Notes under the pieces: model-generated
Told to the model about the DNA's origin: nothing
The model's database searches: none
Seen by the model: the letters and a program-made list of their open reading frames with translations, nothing else
Program-made: the position numbers and the translations under genes
Source of the DNA: Archegozetes longisetosus
Taxonomy: Eukaryota; Arthropoda; Arachnida; Sarcoptiformes; Trhypochthoniidae
DNA length: 64,000 nucleotides
NCBI GenBank assembly: GCA_018873245.2
Contig: JAEMBT020000009.1
Span: 2,146,001-2,210,000 of the forward strand
Direction of reading: 5' to 3'
In this document: one piece after another, positions 1 to 12,671 of the stretch
How positions within the stretch are numbered: the stretch's first letter is position 1
Layout of the letters: each line of letters starts with the position of its first letter

Positions 1-1385
1 GTTTGAAACGACAAAATACATTATAATGTTTATTTTCTTTATTCGCGCACTTAATGATGATTTATCTTTAATTCAGTGTACGTCGTACGTAATAAAACTT
101 TTTTTTTGCTATTGTAAGTATTTTCTATATAATTCAATTCAAATGTAATTTATTGATATCAAGTATTATTCATATTTTAATCATTGATTCTTCATTAGAT
201 GGTTCAATCAATGCTTATCTAAATAATTTATAAAGAAAATGTATGTTCTCTAAGATTAATGTTTAAGTCAGTTATAAATTATTATCAATGATTAATCTTT
301 TGCGACCAATTGATTGCTAAGAGAAGGAATCGGTCTGACAAGCAGATAATAAATGAATGGATTGAATAGATTTCAAGCTTATTGAATTAGTATCAAGTTG
401 AATTAGAAACATGGTCCAACGTTACAGCTTTTAAGATTATATTAGTTGAAAAAGTTTGGGCTTATAAGACATTCAATTTATAAGATATTCAGCTTATAAA
501 ACATTCAGCTTATAAAAATTTTCAGCTTATAAAACTTTCAGCTTATCTGTCAATCCAAGTCACTTTTAGGTAAGACTATCAGATTGAAATCATCCTAAGT
601 CTTCCTATGGTCTGGTTATTTACAGTTGGTTTAATCTCTGGCGAGACATCGATGACTTGATTGAATGACTTTAGAGCTTTGATTTTTGAGATTAAGTTCT
701 ATTTTGTTGGATTAGTCTCTGGCTTCTTTTATAATTAAGCCATTTCGGATCTTCGTAACGGAACTAAGACTCAAAAGTTTCAGTTAGCTTCTTGATATAT
801 TTTACAAATTGAATATATTCGCGACTAGATGTTTGTTAGCTGAATCAATAATCAATTCCTTAGGAGATATAATTCCTATTTAGTTAGAAGTCGAGACATG
901 TTTTAGCAAAAAAGTGATCTATTTTTCAAATCAAGTATTTTCCAAACTGTTGAGCAAAACTTTTTGTTCACAAACTAATCGATTAATTTACAAAAGTTTA
1001 GTATAGAACGATTAAATAAATTACAAGTAGTGAAAGAAGCATAATTCTAGACTATAATAACGAAGACAGACAGACAGGGAGAAGAAGAAGAGAAAGTAAA
1101 AGTTAGCAACATAGAAATAAAAATAATTAAACGTAAAGCAATTAAATGAATAATGTATGAAAGTAGTAGTGCGCGAGATTTGCAAACAAATGTGCACAGA
1201 GTATTATATAATGTGGTAATATAAATTTAGATCAACTTTTGTAGATGCAGCAACTCACGCAGCAGGCTTACTATTCGAAATTAGAATCACTTTATAGATA
1301 GTCACTTCCATCATAGGTATTACTTTCATATATATTCGTTATACGAATAATAATACTTTCTTTACTATTAAGTCTAAGTAATAAT
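1..1385. other. AT-rich intergenic sequence, no gene seen
   Basis: No supportable coding region on either strand. Around 465-545 there is a short degenerate tandem repeat of about 18 bp built on a TTCAGCTTATAAAA-like unit (four to five copies). The rest is unstructured AT-rich sequence. Confidence 0.6.
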
Positions 1386-2229
1386 TAGTGAAGAGCATAA
1401 GCTAGCTGTGAGCTGAGCTGCGCTTTGAGCTGTGCTGCGCTTTGAGCTCAATTTTAGCTGTTTTCGAGCTTATAAGCTCAAGTCCAAGCTGCTGAGCTTT
1501 GAGCTCAGCTCATTTGAAGCCGATTTATTTAATAAAGCAAAAAAACACTATTAACTGTAAAATAGTAACGATTATCGAATTGCTTCTCGTATGTTAGCAA
1601 ATTAGGTGTTAAATTAGATCTATCGAATTGAATGATGAGATACATTTCTCAATTATAAATTATTGTTTTCAAAATCAATTTCAATTTAAACTGATATTTA
1701 ATGCAATAACTGTTTATTTGAAGAGAGAATTAATGATGTTTTAGACCTTACAAGTAATATTATTTCTATTCGCTGCTCAAATCTCTTTATATTCGAAATA
1801 AAATAATCTCAAATAATTTTTGATGATTATTCAGAATAAGAGAAAATTGTTGTTTGAAACTGTTTTCAACATGACTTGACGAGAAAGAGAAATACAATCA
1901 GTAGACTCACAATTATTGATAAGTGACACTGATGTCGAAATTTGAATTCATTGTTCGGACTTTACGATCAAATTAATATATTTTTTGCGCAAATACTTCA
2001 TTATAACTTGAGATAAATACTTGCTACGACGATTACTACTCATTATTTTAATTTTTAATTTTTAACATAAGCTCAGCAGCGTAGCTCGCAACTTTGACCT
2101 GAGCTTCTTAGTACCAGCGCAGCTCAGACAAAATTTGACAGAAGCGTAGCTCAAAGTTCAAAGATTTTGAGCTACGCTTATAGAAGCTCGAGCTTGAAGC
2201 TCTAGATTTCAGACCAATGCTCTTCAATA
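1386..2229. mobile_element. hAT-like non-autonomous element (MITE) with 8-bp target duplication
   Basis: The segment begins TAGTGAAGAGCAT and ends ATGCTCTTCAATA, an inverted pair with 12 of 13 bases matching. It is flanked on both sides by the identical octamer GTAATAAT (1378-1385 and 2230-2237). An 8-bp target-site duplication is the hallmark of hAT transposition. Subterminal regions (about 1395-1510 and 2065-2210) are crowded with AGCT-containing motifs such as GAGCTGCGCT in opposite orientations, as is usual for hAT subterminal transposase-binding repeats. No transposase ORF is present, so it would move in trans. The superfamily assignment rests on the duplication length and TIR form only. 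Confidence 0.75.
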
Positions 2230-2376
2230 GTAATAATACTAGACAAATTTTGAGTACTATTTCCCTCATAGATTTCTTATTAAATCCAATAAACTTTCTT
2301 TTGAATATTTTTCTATTAAGTTTGACTTAGTTTTGAAACTCTATCAGAAGCTTCATTCTGTCTATTATTGTATGAT

Positions 2377-2446
2377 AGCCTAACCTAGCTTAACTTGACC
2401 GAACCTAACTTAACCTAGACTAACCTAGCCTAACCTAACCTAACCA
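2377..2446. repeat. Interstitial CCTAA (TTAGG-type) array
   Basis: Degenerate run of CCTAA/CCTAG/CTTAA pentamers (TAACCTAACCTAACC at its right end). The unit matches the canonical arthropod telomere repeat TTAGG read on the other strand. It is short and imperfect, so it is an interstitial tract and not a telomere. Confidence 0.7.
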
Positions 2447-2814
2447 CTTAAGGTATAATAAAACAATTAATCTAACAAATAAATCAATAGAGAGAATGTT
2501 TGAGAAAACAGAACACAGTTTTATTTGACTTGCGTTAAGTATTGTTTTCAATATGAACATAGAATTTACAATTAATGAAGTCCTTAATATTGACATTTCA
2601 ACATTGTATTTCAGGCAAACGCTTTTGATAGTTAAATATAATTTTAATTTTATGACTAACTTTTTTATTTTCTATTTTTCTTTGGTTTTACTTTTCTTTG
2701 TTTTGTCGCTCGAGAGAAAAATCAGATTAAATTCAAAATTATAATTATTATAATTACATTCACAACAATATTATAATTACTAGTTATGTCTTTTATGTTT
2801 ATTGTGTGTTTTCA

Positions 2815-3170
2815 ATAATTCTTGTACAAGTTAACAATAATTCTTATCTAAGTTAAGAATTATTCTTATTCAAGTTACGAATAATTCTCATCTGAGTTAC
2901 GAATAATTCTTGACTAAGTTAAGAATTATTCTTATTCAAATTACGAATAATTCTCATCTGAGTTACGAATAATTCTTGACTAAGTTAAGAATTATTCTTA
3001 TTCAAATTACGAATAATTCTCATCTGAGTTACGAATAATTCTTGACTAAGTTAAGAATTATTCTTATTCAAATTACGAATAATTCTCATCTGAGTTACGA
3101 ATAATACTTGACTAAGTTAAGAATTATTCTTATTCAAGTTAGGAATAATTCTTATCCAAGTTAAGAATCA
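2815..3170. repeat. 66-bp minisatellite, about 4-5 copies
   Basis: A 66-bp unit recurs in near-identical form with starts near 2880, 2946, 3012 and 3078, with degenerate copies at both ends. Each unit is made of three ~22-bp subunits containing GAATAATTC or GAATTATTC, which are self-complementary, so adjacent subunits could fold into hairpins. No coding potential. Confidence 0.85.
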
Positions 3171-4506
3171 GGTTTTGGGGAGACTTGTGTTTCTGATGAG
3201 AGTTCGCTCTTTTCCATTTGTAATTTATCTAATTGTGATTTAAGGAATGTATTCGCGTCTTCTTGTGATGGGAATACTGTCCGAATCCATGACAATACTG
3301 ATTTCTGGTCTGCCTCTTCCTTTGATTTCACTGGAGATGACTTTCCGTCTAATTAAAAGTCAAACAGATATTTAGCTTAAAATCAATACATTTGAATTGT
3401 TTGTTAGAAGAAGGGCGTAAGTCAGTTTTATAAAACCGGTAACTTATCCCCATTTTCCGTAAACCTTCTTCTCAACTTTCAAATAAATGTTTTGACATTG
3501 AATAAATATTTGACTTAGAAATCGATACAACTTATAAATTATTAAAGTTTGAGCTCAGTTTGTTATCATTAACTTAATTGAGAAATGTTCTATTCAGACA
3601 TACTAGAACACCTAATACAAAAATAGATACTTTAATTGAACTTTAGTTGCCTAAAGCTTAAGTAGCAAACTATTAACTTATAGAGAAGCTTACTGCAAAT
3701 CTTGTTAGCTACCAATCTAGCTGCTTTTATAGAACGCTTATTGCTGATGTATTTGACAAGAGAAAAATTTAGATATAACCTTTTAATTAAAATTATACAC
3801 CTGTTTCGTCGTATTGATTGCATATATAAGTCTATATATAAGCCTCGCTTTTATCCATATATACATACTTTTATTTCTTTTATCAGAATGAAGTGATAGT
3901 AGAAATGAAAGTTATGTTTTGATAAAAATAAGTGAATATAAATTGATTAAAGATTATATGATGATGACTAAAAAAGGTTGAAGCTACGAGCGATTGCAAT
4001 GGAATAGAAGTTAAAGTTATCAGAATTAGATAAGAAATACATTTTGTTTGATAATAGCTTTAGATTATAAAGCTTTTTGTAAATAAACCACTTGTCACGC
4101 TAATAGTGGTCGATATTTTATTTACATTTCTATTCATTTTCTAAATAAAGTACCATATCTAATGATTGTTTGTATGCTAGTTTCTAAATACCTGCTCTGA
4201 AAATGTCTGTATCTTTACTTTAACTCTTCATATAAACCATAAAAACCTTATTTATTTTTATGATACTAAATCCTAAGCTTATTATGCTAAAACACAAAAT
4301 TCACTCGTATTTTGGTTTGGGCTTTAGTTTGGGTCTTAGTTTAGGTTTCAAAACTAAGAACTACATTATAGAAACCCAGCAAAAGTGTTCAATACCCTTG
4401 AATGATTTGCAATCTACTTTAGCAATCGCTCCAGAATGTGACTCTAGATCTTCAACTAGGTTAGGTTAATATGGATGGCAACTAACTACTCAATAGAGAT
4501 GATTGG

Positions 4507-4546
<40 letters not shown>

Positions 4547-7500
4547 ACGAGCTAGCTAGCCTAACTCATTATTCCTTAATATTCCAATGACATTTCTGCT
4601 TAATATACAGAAGAAAGTAGAGATCAAATAATCGAAAGTATAACCAATAGTAATGTAAATATATATGTATTCAGATCTGGATTGCTTAGATCAGCAAATG
4701 AGAACTGATGAAAATACTACTTAATGACCTCTACTCTTATATCGGGATATCCTTATCTAATATAATTGCCACTTATTGCTATTCTTTCTGATTAGTACCT
4801 CGTTATATCTAACGCTAATCGATTGAATGCTAGTTTTTTCTCTATTCTTACAGCTAATTATTTCTACTTTCAATTGACTGAGCACTAAGTTCGATTATGT
4901 ATTATCCTAAATATATGCTAAAGATACTGCTTCCTTCTATTAGTGATATCATTAACGCATTATTTATTCCAAACAATTAGACCTAATTTGTTAGGTTTTA
5001 TATATGGTAGATCACACTTATTAATACATTGTAGTTGTTTCAAATAGTACTCAAACCAGAAACTAATAAAGATCTCTACATCAATACGTTTTTTTTCTAT
5101 CACAAAAACTGTTAGATTAGGTTAGGCATTCTTTATGTATAGGCTAGACATTATTTATGTATGGTCAGCTCCTATCACGAAAATATTAGATTAGGATAGG
5201 CATTCTTTATGGATAATCAGTTTCTATTGAAAATTAGCTGACAAGTTATCTCACTTCTAGATATAAAATATTCATCGTCATTAGTCTAACAAGTATGATT
5301 TGTGCCTAAATACAACGTTATAATTTCAATAATCAATTATTAGCCTTCCTTCTCGAGCTTATAGATGAATTATTTTCAGTCATAAGTAGATTATACAAAT
5401 TCTATTTTCGATCTATACAATTATTGTATTGACGCAATGTTTGATGCAATTTAATATAATAATTTCTTCCCTAATTAAGCGGTCAACATTGTACATAAAG
5501 CTTTCGACTCAGGAATCATTTTCCAAATTAGTTTTCAAATTAGTCAACTCGTACAGGAACTAATTCTTGTATTTCTATCTGTTTTACTGGAAATTTTTCA
5601 GCTGTACGTCTAGTTCTAATACTTAATGTTCTTTAGTTAGGATTGAGCTAATCTTTCAAGTTTCACTTCTGAAAGTTTTCTTTTTAGAGTGTAAACATTA
5701 GATAAAACTTTTTACGGAAACAGGATTTTGTTTATTGACATCCATTAGAATAAATACATAGCGTTTATACAAATAATGGACTTAAATTTGCCTCACTTTT
5801 TCTTTTATCAACTCTTCTATGCGTTAGAATAAATTCTTAGCTGAAAATTGAGCAAATTTCTACATCTATTCAGTAAACATTTTCCAAATAGTAATATTTG
5901 TTTTCAGATGTGATTCCGCTTTAAGTTCTTTTTTTATCCACCAATTCTCTCAGTTTACAGGATATCTACATTTTTCTGCTCTAATCTTAACTATAACTGC
6001 AATCACTTCACTCACTGATAGAAGAGCTATAGAAATCACTTTATGTAAGAAAACATCTTCAATGTGATTGCAAAATAAAAGCATTTCTTGGTGTTAGATG
6101 AGTTTGGGCATTTTTTTGTTATGTTATTTGAAAGTTTGAAAATAAAGAAAACTCAGTTTCCAAAACTTAATATAAGTATTTATTTGTGCAAATTTAACAA
6201 AAATTACAAAATAATAATGACCGTGAATTATATATGAAAATATATTTTCTCCGGAATCGAACCCGTGATCTATGTCTTTTTTCGACGCGCCTTTTTTTCT
6301 ATCACAAAATAAAATAATTGCAACTAAAATTAGTAAGAATTAGAAAAATAAATTAGAAATAACATATAAAGAAACGTTTTGAAAGCATCAACTCGAGTAA
6401 GTATAGTGTTAAAAGTACTTGCTCACTGTTGATCATTTTAGAAGAAATGCAATTTAGTGAAGCCCTACTAGCAATAAATCTCAATTTCTATGCTTATGAT
6501 AAACCCTATTGTTTGATACGCTTACGCTTAACAGACTTGCAAAAAGGATATGGAGATGAAAACGCCTCACAATCATAGACTAGAAATAGTTGGATAGGAA
6601 AATAGTTTGAGATAAGTAATAATTATCTCGAATAATAAATGCAAATTGATTAATGAGAAATAGATATTTTGAGAAAATTGAGGTGCTATTTTGTTTTGAA
6701 TATTTGATCATTTGTGAGACTGTAATTTGATGCTTGTCTTCATGAAATATTCACTGCTTTTATTGATTAAAAGAATAATAAAAAATAATTTACAATAAGA
6801 ACTATATACTTAGCTTTTTGTTCACATACATTATAAACAATAGGGTTCTATATAAACAATAGGGTTCTATATAAACAATAGGGTTTTAATATCATGTTTT
6901 CACATGACTCACAGTAAAAAGTGTTCTAAAGTTATTAATTAATCATTATGTTCTGCTTTTTAAGAGAAATGTAGTGAACTATTACGTAAACGGTCAGTTA
7001 TAAGAAAAATAGTCTCAAAGGTATTATTTAATAATATTGATAACAAGCTTTCTAATACTACAGCAAAACAACCTACAAGTTAGACTACACTAATTCATTT
7101 TGTTCTATCTCACATCAACATTTTTCAATTCACTTACTTTTATAGAAAATTTTCATTCTCATCAATTCTTAAGAAATTGCTCCAGACTCATGTCATAGAT
7201 TCTGATATTTATGAATTGGTTCTTAAGAAAAATAATAGTCATTCATATCGAGAAATAGAAGTGCGCTATTCGGTGTGAATCAGTCATTAAGAGTGCAAGT
7301 GATCTCATTTATCATAAGTCAGTAGTGCTAGGTCACCTCTGTTAAGACAAGTCAACACTATAGTAGTAGAAGTAGTAGTAGTGGTAGTTTTATTTAAATA
7401 CTTTTTTATTATATGAAACCGTTGTGAAACAAGTGTCAAATCTACTATAATATACTGTAATATCAAAAGGTTCTAACATTTAAGTCAATGTTTATAAGTA

Positions 7501-8040
7501 AAGTTATATACGCAACTTATAAGTTATAACTAGACTTTTTAGTACTTTTAAAATGAACTTTAATGTATTGCAATCTCTCTCTCTCTCTCTCTCATTTATA
7601 AACGATTTCATATTTTAGTCTTATATGCTTTTTTTGTATGTTTGATTAATGATCCTAACTAATTTATATATAGATCTTTTCTTTATATTATGTTTCGTTT
7701 GTTCTAAATTTTCATTTTCATTTATCAATATCAAGTTGTTTTTAAGCTTTTTGTTTAGGCTTTTCTGTATTTATAAAGATTTTTATGGAATAGTCATTAT
7801 TCATTTGAGTGAATGCCTAGAATTTCAGATGAAGTTATAATTTCTATACTTATACTCTACGCTAATATTCACTACAGACATATGAAGTAAAAAGGCATAA
7901 ATCTCTGAAACATATTTGAATGTATTGCAATAATTAATGAATTTTAGAAGCTAATGTCAAAATAGCCAGTGTGATGCAAATGCTAATTAAGATATTTTCA
8001 CTTATATTTCACCATTTCACTATTGTAGATAATATTTAAT
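3171..8040. other. Gene-free AT-rich stretch with small tandem repeats
   Basis: Only short repeats are evident: a (GA)n tract at about 4508-4543, two ~93-bp direct repeats containing TTAGATTAGGTTAGGCATTC (near 5109 and 5190), three copies of a 21-bp TATAAACAATAGGGTTCTA unit at about 6834-6890, and (TC)n at about 7571-7593. ORFs here are all short, of biased composition and without recognisable domains. Confidence 0.55.
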
Positions 8041-8054
8041 AGACTTATTTTTAG

Positions 8055-8056
<2 letters not shown>

Positions 8057-8101
<45 letters not shown>
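8057..8101. repeat. (ATT)n microsatellite
   Basis: About 15 uninterrupted ATT/TTA trinucleotides. Confidence 0.95.
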
Positions 8102-8102
<1 letters not shown>

Positions 8103-8384
8103 TCTAGTATCAAACTAAACAGATTTCAAATTTCAAATACTATTTTCTATAGCCTTCAACTTTGGAGCTTTTATCTGAACAACTGAAGAACTAACTAATG
8201 CATTGTTCAGAGCACTCTAAACAGATAAGCGTTTTACAAATAAGTCAAATAATCAAATAGAATGAGCTAAACATTTGACTTAAAACAACATTTTACATAG
8301 CCATTTGTTTATCCATTAGATTGTTTTTAAAGAAAATGTTACATAACTCAATCTAAATTAGGCTTTTAGAACATTCTAATTTTG

Positions 8385-8450
8385 CTCTCTAATTCCGTTC
8401 TCTAATTCCGTTCTCTAATTCCGTTCTCTAATTCTAGTTCTTCTAATTCT
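8385..8450. repeat. 13-bp tandem repeat
   Basis: Four to five consecutive copies of CTCTAATTCCGTT, the last one degenerate. Confidence 0.9.
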
Positions 8451-9226
8451 GTAAGGATCGTCAATAAGTTAGAAACTCAATTATGCAGTAGACCCTTTAA
8501 TTAAATTGCCATTTCTCAAGTCTCTAGCTTAATTCTCAAATGTCAATCTAATTATCTATGCTTGTAAAGTCTTTAAGTCACCTATACATTTTATTATTAT
8601 TTAGCTATTTTTAACTCATTTTTAGATTGATTTATCAATTAATATATTTTTAATATTATTTTTACGTGTCAAATCGATTCAAATGATCAAAATGTTGACA
8701 TAATGTAAACTGCATTTACACGGTGCAAGGTAAACTGCATCTACACGGTGCAAGGTAAACTGATATTTGTAGAGGGCAATTCCATAAATAGATAAAAACT
8801 AAATTGAAAACAAATGCAAGTTTAAATGCAATATGCTTATCTAAAATTAATATAAATGATACAATTGTAAACAGCAGCTGTTTCTTCAGCAAACAGTTAG
8901 CAAAAAATAAATATACCCTGTGTTCATAAGCTAAAAATTCATATATTTTACGTTTAATAACGTATTTTTCATATATGGTTACACAAACTCTAAATTCCAT
9001 AACATATTAGAATAGATGGACAGATGGTATGGGCTTGAAATCAACAAAAGCATAAGAAAAGTTGCAAATATGTTGCGACCTAAAACAGTGGTGACAAGGC
9101 GTGCAAAATAAGTCTTATATATTGGCAGTACAGAACATTCTCTATTGAAGTGTATATATTTGACGCCACTTACAACTCGTCTACACATTCGTATTCTTTA
9201 TGCATGTAAGACGTTTTTCTTAGCTC

Positions 9227-9228
<2 letters not shown>

Positions 9229-9278
<50 letters not shown>

Positions 9279-9290
9279 CTGATCTGAAAT
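9229..9290. repeat. (TC)n microsatellite
   Basis: Long CT/TC dinucleotide tract. It creates a spurious Arg-Glu repeat reading frame on the minus strand. Confidence 0.95.
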
Positions 9291-9609
9291 CAATTGAAAA
9301 AATGCCAAAAATGCATTTTCTCTCGGAAGCTGTTCCCTAGCATTGATAAAATGCCTATTTTTCTGGTGGTAATGCCTTCTTATATATAAAATACACATAA
9401 ATGTATGTGTGATAGGAATTCCGTATACTTTACTCTCTCCAGCTCTGCATCAAAATCGAAATTAATGTTATATTATTTGCCGACAGAAAAGTTATGTAAG
9501 TTATAAATCCTTTTCACTCTGATATCTGTAGAAAAAAATTGAATTGAATTTACGATTTCAGACTGTGTTCTATAATATAATTTTTACTGAAATCTATTTC
9601 CTGACAAAC

Positions 9610-9720
9610 TTGACTAATATGGAAGAATATTCTCTAGTAATATGAAAGAATATTCTCTGGTAACATAAAAGAATATTCTTTAGTAATATGAAAGAATATT
9701 CTCTCATGATATGAAAGAAG
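9610..9720. repeat. 25-bp tandem repeat, four copies
   Basis: Four degenerate copies of a unit containing GAAAGAATATTCTCTAGTAA. AGAATATTCT is palindromic. Confidence 0.8.
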
Positions 9721-10439
9721 TTTAACCTAAAAATTGTCACAAATTTCCTGAAGTCGGCTATAAATTAATTCATAAAGAAACATTCTTCAGCTTTAAGAAG
9801 GATAAAAAATTCTGAATAACAAAAACTCATTCTTAAAACCTTAAACCTTTTCTTTACTATTATTATGATATTTATTCTTAGAATATGTTTGAATATATAT
9901 TCACTGCATATTGTTATGAAGTCAAATAAGAAAAAGAATATAAATTTGAAATATTTGACTCATGTTATGCACTGAAGGGTTCGAACAACATCAGAAATAT
10001 GGTACAAATCGATAGGAATTACGGAGAAAGCACAGAATTTTAAAAAAGCATTTCTTTAGCTATCTTTGAATCCTTATTTCCCAAACTCCTAAAAAGGGCT
10101 AAATTTCATTAAAACAACATTAGAAGATCTACTTCTCTAAATTGAAACAAACTTTATCTACAGAAGGATTTGTTAGTTATTTCTCTTTTATTTCGTATTT
10201 TCTTTTCCTCTCTTTGTGCTGATTAGGCTTTCTTTCAAGCTAACAGACCACATATTTTGTTGGAGAAAAACTAGAATTAGAGTTTAAGTCAAGAATGAAC
10301 TAACTCTTTCGAAGACTAACTCTTTCCAAGACCTACTCTTCCTCAAGCTTCAAATTAGATCAACAGTTTATCAGACTTTTGGATACCTTATTTCTTATTT
10401 CAAGTTTGAAACTAGTTCGAATGAAATAGTTGTATAGTA

Positions 10440-10545
10440 CGTCATTTTCGTATGTAGTACTTGTATAGAGTTGTGACAGTACTTGTATAGAGCCGTAATA
10501 GTACTTGTGTAGAGCTGTAATACTACTTGTATTGAGCTGTATCTA
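10440..10545. repeat. 22-bp tandem repeat, four copies
   Basis: Four diverging copies of AGTACTTGTATAGAGCTGTA plus two bases. Confidence 0.85.
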
Positions 10546-11274
10546 ACTATGTGACCGGGCCTTGTCCCCAACGCAACTTTTCGGATCATTGAGCTCGAAT
10601 ACAGTGCTCTTTTTTCTTCTCAATTCACACGATTTAAGTAGTTTTGTGGGTAGAGAAAGAATAGTTAGAATTTGATTTCTAACTAATAATAAGAGTAAAA
10701 GAAAATTAGATTTTCTTCAAAAATGTTTTCGTGAGCATTATATAGAGGTATTGTGAATACTATCGATTCGTCTATTTAGGAAATAGTCTTTAGTTGATTG
10801 GTTAAGGGACAAGATGTTTATTTCTGATAAATATTTATCGCACCTCGTAGCTTTTATGAAAATTTGCTAGTTTATTCTAGCTATAAGTTATATATATATA
10901 AGTTATATCCTGAATACAAATTTATTAATTATTTGCAATAATAATTATTTTCCTTAATAAATCTAGCTATAGATTCAAATTATTAACTGAACTTTTATTT
11001 TCACGACTTAATGTCGAAAATTTGAAGGTTCTAGTCTAACTATGCTAATCCTGATTACGTCACTAGTGCTAATCGGATAGAATGACTTAATTACCTATTT
11101 GAAACTTTCACTGAATATTTGTGATGCTTTACAATAGAATAAATAATGAACTTTTCCTAAAACTCTAATTTATAATATTGTATACTTCTATATTTATATG
11201 AAAAATATGTTTTAATAATTGATGATGAGAGTAAAGAAATGGTTGTGTTATCTTCTTATTTGAGTGCTTTTTTA

Positions 11275-11374
11275 TAACTAGTAACTAGAGTAGTAACTAG
11301 AGTAGTAACTAGAGTAGTAACTAGAGTAGTAACTAGAGTAGTAACTAGAGTAATAACTAGACTAGTAACTAGAC
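11275..11374. repeat. 12-bp tandem repeat, about eight copies
   Basis: Nearly perfect AGTAACTAGAGT dodecamer repeated about eight times, with one or two substituted copies at the right end. Confidence 0.95.
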
Positions 11375-12466
11375 TTTCCGATGTATTTCTATAATTCTTA
11401 TACTAGAATCATGTATATTTGAAGTGATAGGTAGTTGTAAGCATATTTTTCAATCTACTCGAGTATTCTCTTAAACCAAATGCTAAACAATTGAAAGACA
11501 TAAGGCCTAAAAATGGCGATTTTGCTCAATTATCTTAAAAGTCTAAAAGCATTTTCTAGATCGAAATAAAAGAAATCAAAAGCGGTAACCATTAATACTG
11601 GAAATGCTTTTCGCTCTTTCTATCGTAATGTAACTTATATTTTAATACTTTCTCTATCGATTAAGTTTTATGTCAAATTCTGGCCATTCCTATGCATTAA
11701 AGTCTAACCTACGAGAAGTCATTCATCGGAATAAATAAGAATAAATGAGAATATATAAGAATATAATAAAAGAATTATTAGAAACAATATTGCAATTTAT
11801 AATATCTCAAACTGATGTCGTACTAGTACTAACAATTGCTATTTCTATCATTTATGTTTTTTAATAATGCTTCGTCAGAATGACCTAACTAAATTGAACA
11901 ATCTTATTTCCATATAAGATCTTGTCTTTTATATTACTATCAATCGATAGATTGTATTTTATACTAACTTTTAGTCAACATTATCAATAGAATTAACTAT
12001 TAAATTGTATACTATCGAAACAGTTCAATATAATTACATTCGTCTGTATTTGTCTCTCCTTCTATAGAAGAATTGCTCAATGTGTTCAAGTGTATCTAAT
12101 GAGAAGATCTTCAATAATAACTGAACCGAAACTCAATGCTGAATGAAGGATAGGTAGAATCAAATCATTTAAGTAGAAGTAGTCATAGGAATGAGGAAAG
12201 GATTCAATTGTGAGTCTAACTTCAGTGGATCAGGTCTGGAGTTTTGCTATAAAATCAATATCAGCATAGGAATACCTTAATATAGTCATCAATATAGTCA
12301 TCAAAATATAGTATTTAGTCTAAGCATTGGTCGTATTTTTGAGAAGAAATAATTGTTTGAAAGTGGGAAAAAGTGGTTAAAAGTGGTTAAAAGTGAAAAA
12401 AGTTGACAAAGAGCTAAAAAGTGAGATTAGATAGCTAAAAAAAGTAAAAAAAGAAGTATTAGTTAC

Positions 12467-12671
12467 CTTTTTTCCGTTTTTCTTCTTCCAACTTCTCTAA
12501 GAGATATGCCTCCCACTCTTCTTTACTAAAGAAGAATCTCTTAATCTTATCCAAAGTGCTCAAATTCATGTCTGTAGATGTTGGAGAAGCTACCGCTTCG
12601 CCGCTACCATCGGCACCACTTTGCCCGGTATTATCCTCTGATTTGGCAGTTGTTTCAGTAGTTTCGGACAT
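12467..12671 (-). CDS. Short coding exon (probable first coding exon), paralogous to 26495-26692
   Basis: Minus-strand ATG at 12671 opens a polar, Ser/Thr/Gly-rich leader followed by a charged helix-like segment containing DKIKRFFFSKEEWEAYLLEK and a Lys/Glu-rich end. The frame reaches an AAG|GTAACT splice-donor consensus (last exon base 12467, intron from 12466); the frame stops a few codons past it, so the exon probably splices onward to lower coordinates. The family was not recognised. It is kept as coding because a second locus 14 kb away on the same strand encodes the same core: D-[KR]-I-[KR]-R, then SKEE-[WF]-EAYL, then K. A (TA)n tract lies upstream. The shared downstream exons were not found, so they may lie beyond the left edge. 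A standalone 70-residue protein is the alternative. Confidence 0.5.

Noticed and set aside
2553..2744. 63-codon hydrophobic ORF
   Set aside because: Composition expected of random AT-rich DNA; no supporting signal.
6249..6290. tRNA-like B-box (GGTTCGATTCC on the minus strand) near 6255
   Set aside because: The T-stem does not pair properly and no A-box, anticodon arm or acceptor stem could be built around it. At most a tRNA-derived fragment.
9198..9398. Minus-strand ORF with Arg-Glu repeats
   Set aside because: It is the translation of the (TC)n microsatellite and has no other coding sign.
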